7,269 bases of DNA, taken from Planctomycetota bacterium (GTDB lineage: Bacteria > Planctomycetota > Phycisphaerae > Sedimentisphaerales > Anaerobacaceae). Positions 7,049-7,269 of the stretch are shown piece after piece. The translations under genes and the position numbers were made by a program. The stretch's first letter is position 1. Every line of letters starts with the position of its first letter. The notes beneath the pieces are model-generated. The model was given only the letters and a program-made list of their open reading frames with translations, was not told where the DNA came from and ran no database searches. The DNA lies in the NCBI GenBank assembly GCA_026386835.1, contig JAPLMV010000227.1, positions 1-7,269 of the forward strand, in the 5' to 3' direction.

Positions 7049-7269
7049 TAATATAAGCTGGGTCCAAGGAAAGGCCCAAGCGGTTCACGAATACTGAAGT
7101 TTCTGTCGGCAAAATTACGGTCATACAGAAAACCGAAGCCGTAAGTAGCCCTGAATGCATTTCGCATTACCGCTCTAAAGGTCGAAGACGGATGTGTACC
7201 GACATTAATAGTGTCGAGCGGCTTGATAAAAAAGTCCGGCTGTTCGCCGCTGGCAATTTTTTCCAGGTC
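7048..7269 (-). CDS. Polysaccharide export protein (Wza type), C-terminal fragment
   Basis: The gene enters from the right edge and 73 codons plus a TAG stop (7048-7050) are visible. The segment DLEKIASGEQPDFFIKPLDT followed by INVGTHP has the pattern seen at the end of an SLBB/Wza repeat, where a polar 'D-x-x-L-x-P-x-D-x-I-x-V' strand is typical. It is followed by an amphipathic stretch (FRAVMRNAFRATYGFGFLYD) and an aromatic, charged tail YDRNFADRNF near residues 49-58. In Wza the C-terminal amphipathic helix forms the outer-membrane barrel of the export pore, so this stretch may do the same; that is inference. I recall similar YDRNFA-like endings in planctomycete export proteins, but did not verify this. 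The gene heads the visible run of exosortase and Wzz-type genes, which supports an EPS export role. Confidence 0.75.
   Translation of the reverse strand, partial: DLEKIASGEQPDFFIKPLDTINVGTHPSSTFRAVMRNAFRATYGFGFLYDRNFADRNFSIREPLGPFLGPSLY

Overview
The window holds five protein genes, all on the minus strand and closely packed, so the gene order reads from high to low coordinates. Both outer genes are cut by the window edges. The order is: the C-terminal end of a Wza-type polysaccharide export protein (7048 to the right edge), an exosortase (6059-7027), an EpsI-type exosortase partner (5292-6050), a very large membrane-anchored TPR protein (287-5212), and the N-terminus of a Wzz-type chain-length protein (left edge to 202). 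The gaps are 20, 8, 79 and 84 bp, with no visible terminator, so this is probably one operon whose promoter lies beyond the right edge.

Taken together, the genes form an exopolysaccharide export locus with an exosortase module inside it. In the known exosortase (EPS/PEP-CTERM) model, the enzyme is an integral inner-membrane cysteine transpeptidase-like protein. It recognises a short C-terminal tail (motif, membrane helix, basic cluster) on secreted proteins, and it is usually encoded among EPS genes. Here the export pore protein (Wza type), the inner-membrane chain-length protein (Wzz type), exosortase, EpsI partner and a PrsT-like TPR protein appear in one run. No sorted substrate and no glycosyltransferase lies inside the window.

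The organism is a Gram-negative (diderm) bacterium, since a Wza-type outer-membrane exporter is present. The separate exosortase and EpsI genes, the C-terminal YDRNFAD-like tail of the export protein, the moderate base composition and the lysine/asparagine-rich proteins suggest a planctomycete of the Phycisphaerae/Sedimentisphaerales kind. This is inference from general resemblance and was not tested by a search.

The locus type is known. The least described element is the 1641-residue TPR protein, which fills about two thirds of the window and is much larger than the PrsT-type TPR proteins usually found near exosortases. I see no RNA gene, mobile element, CRISPR array or attachment site. No stretch over 300 bases lacks a gene.
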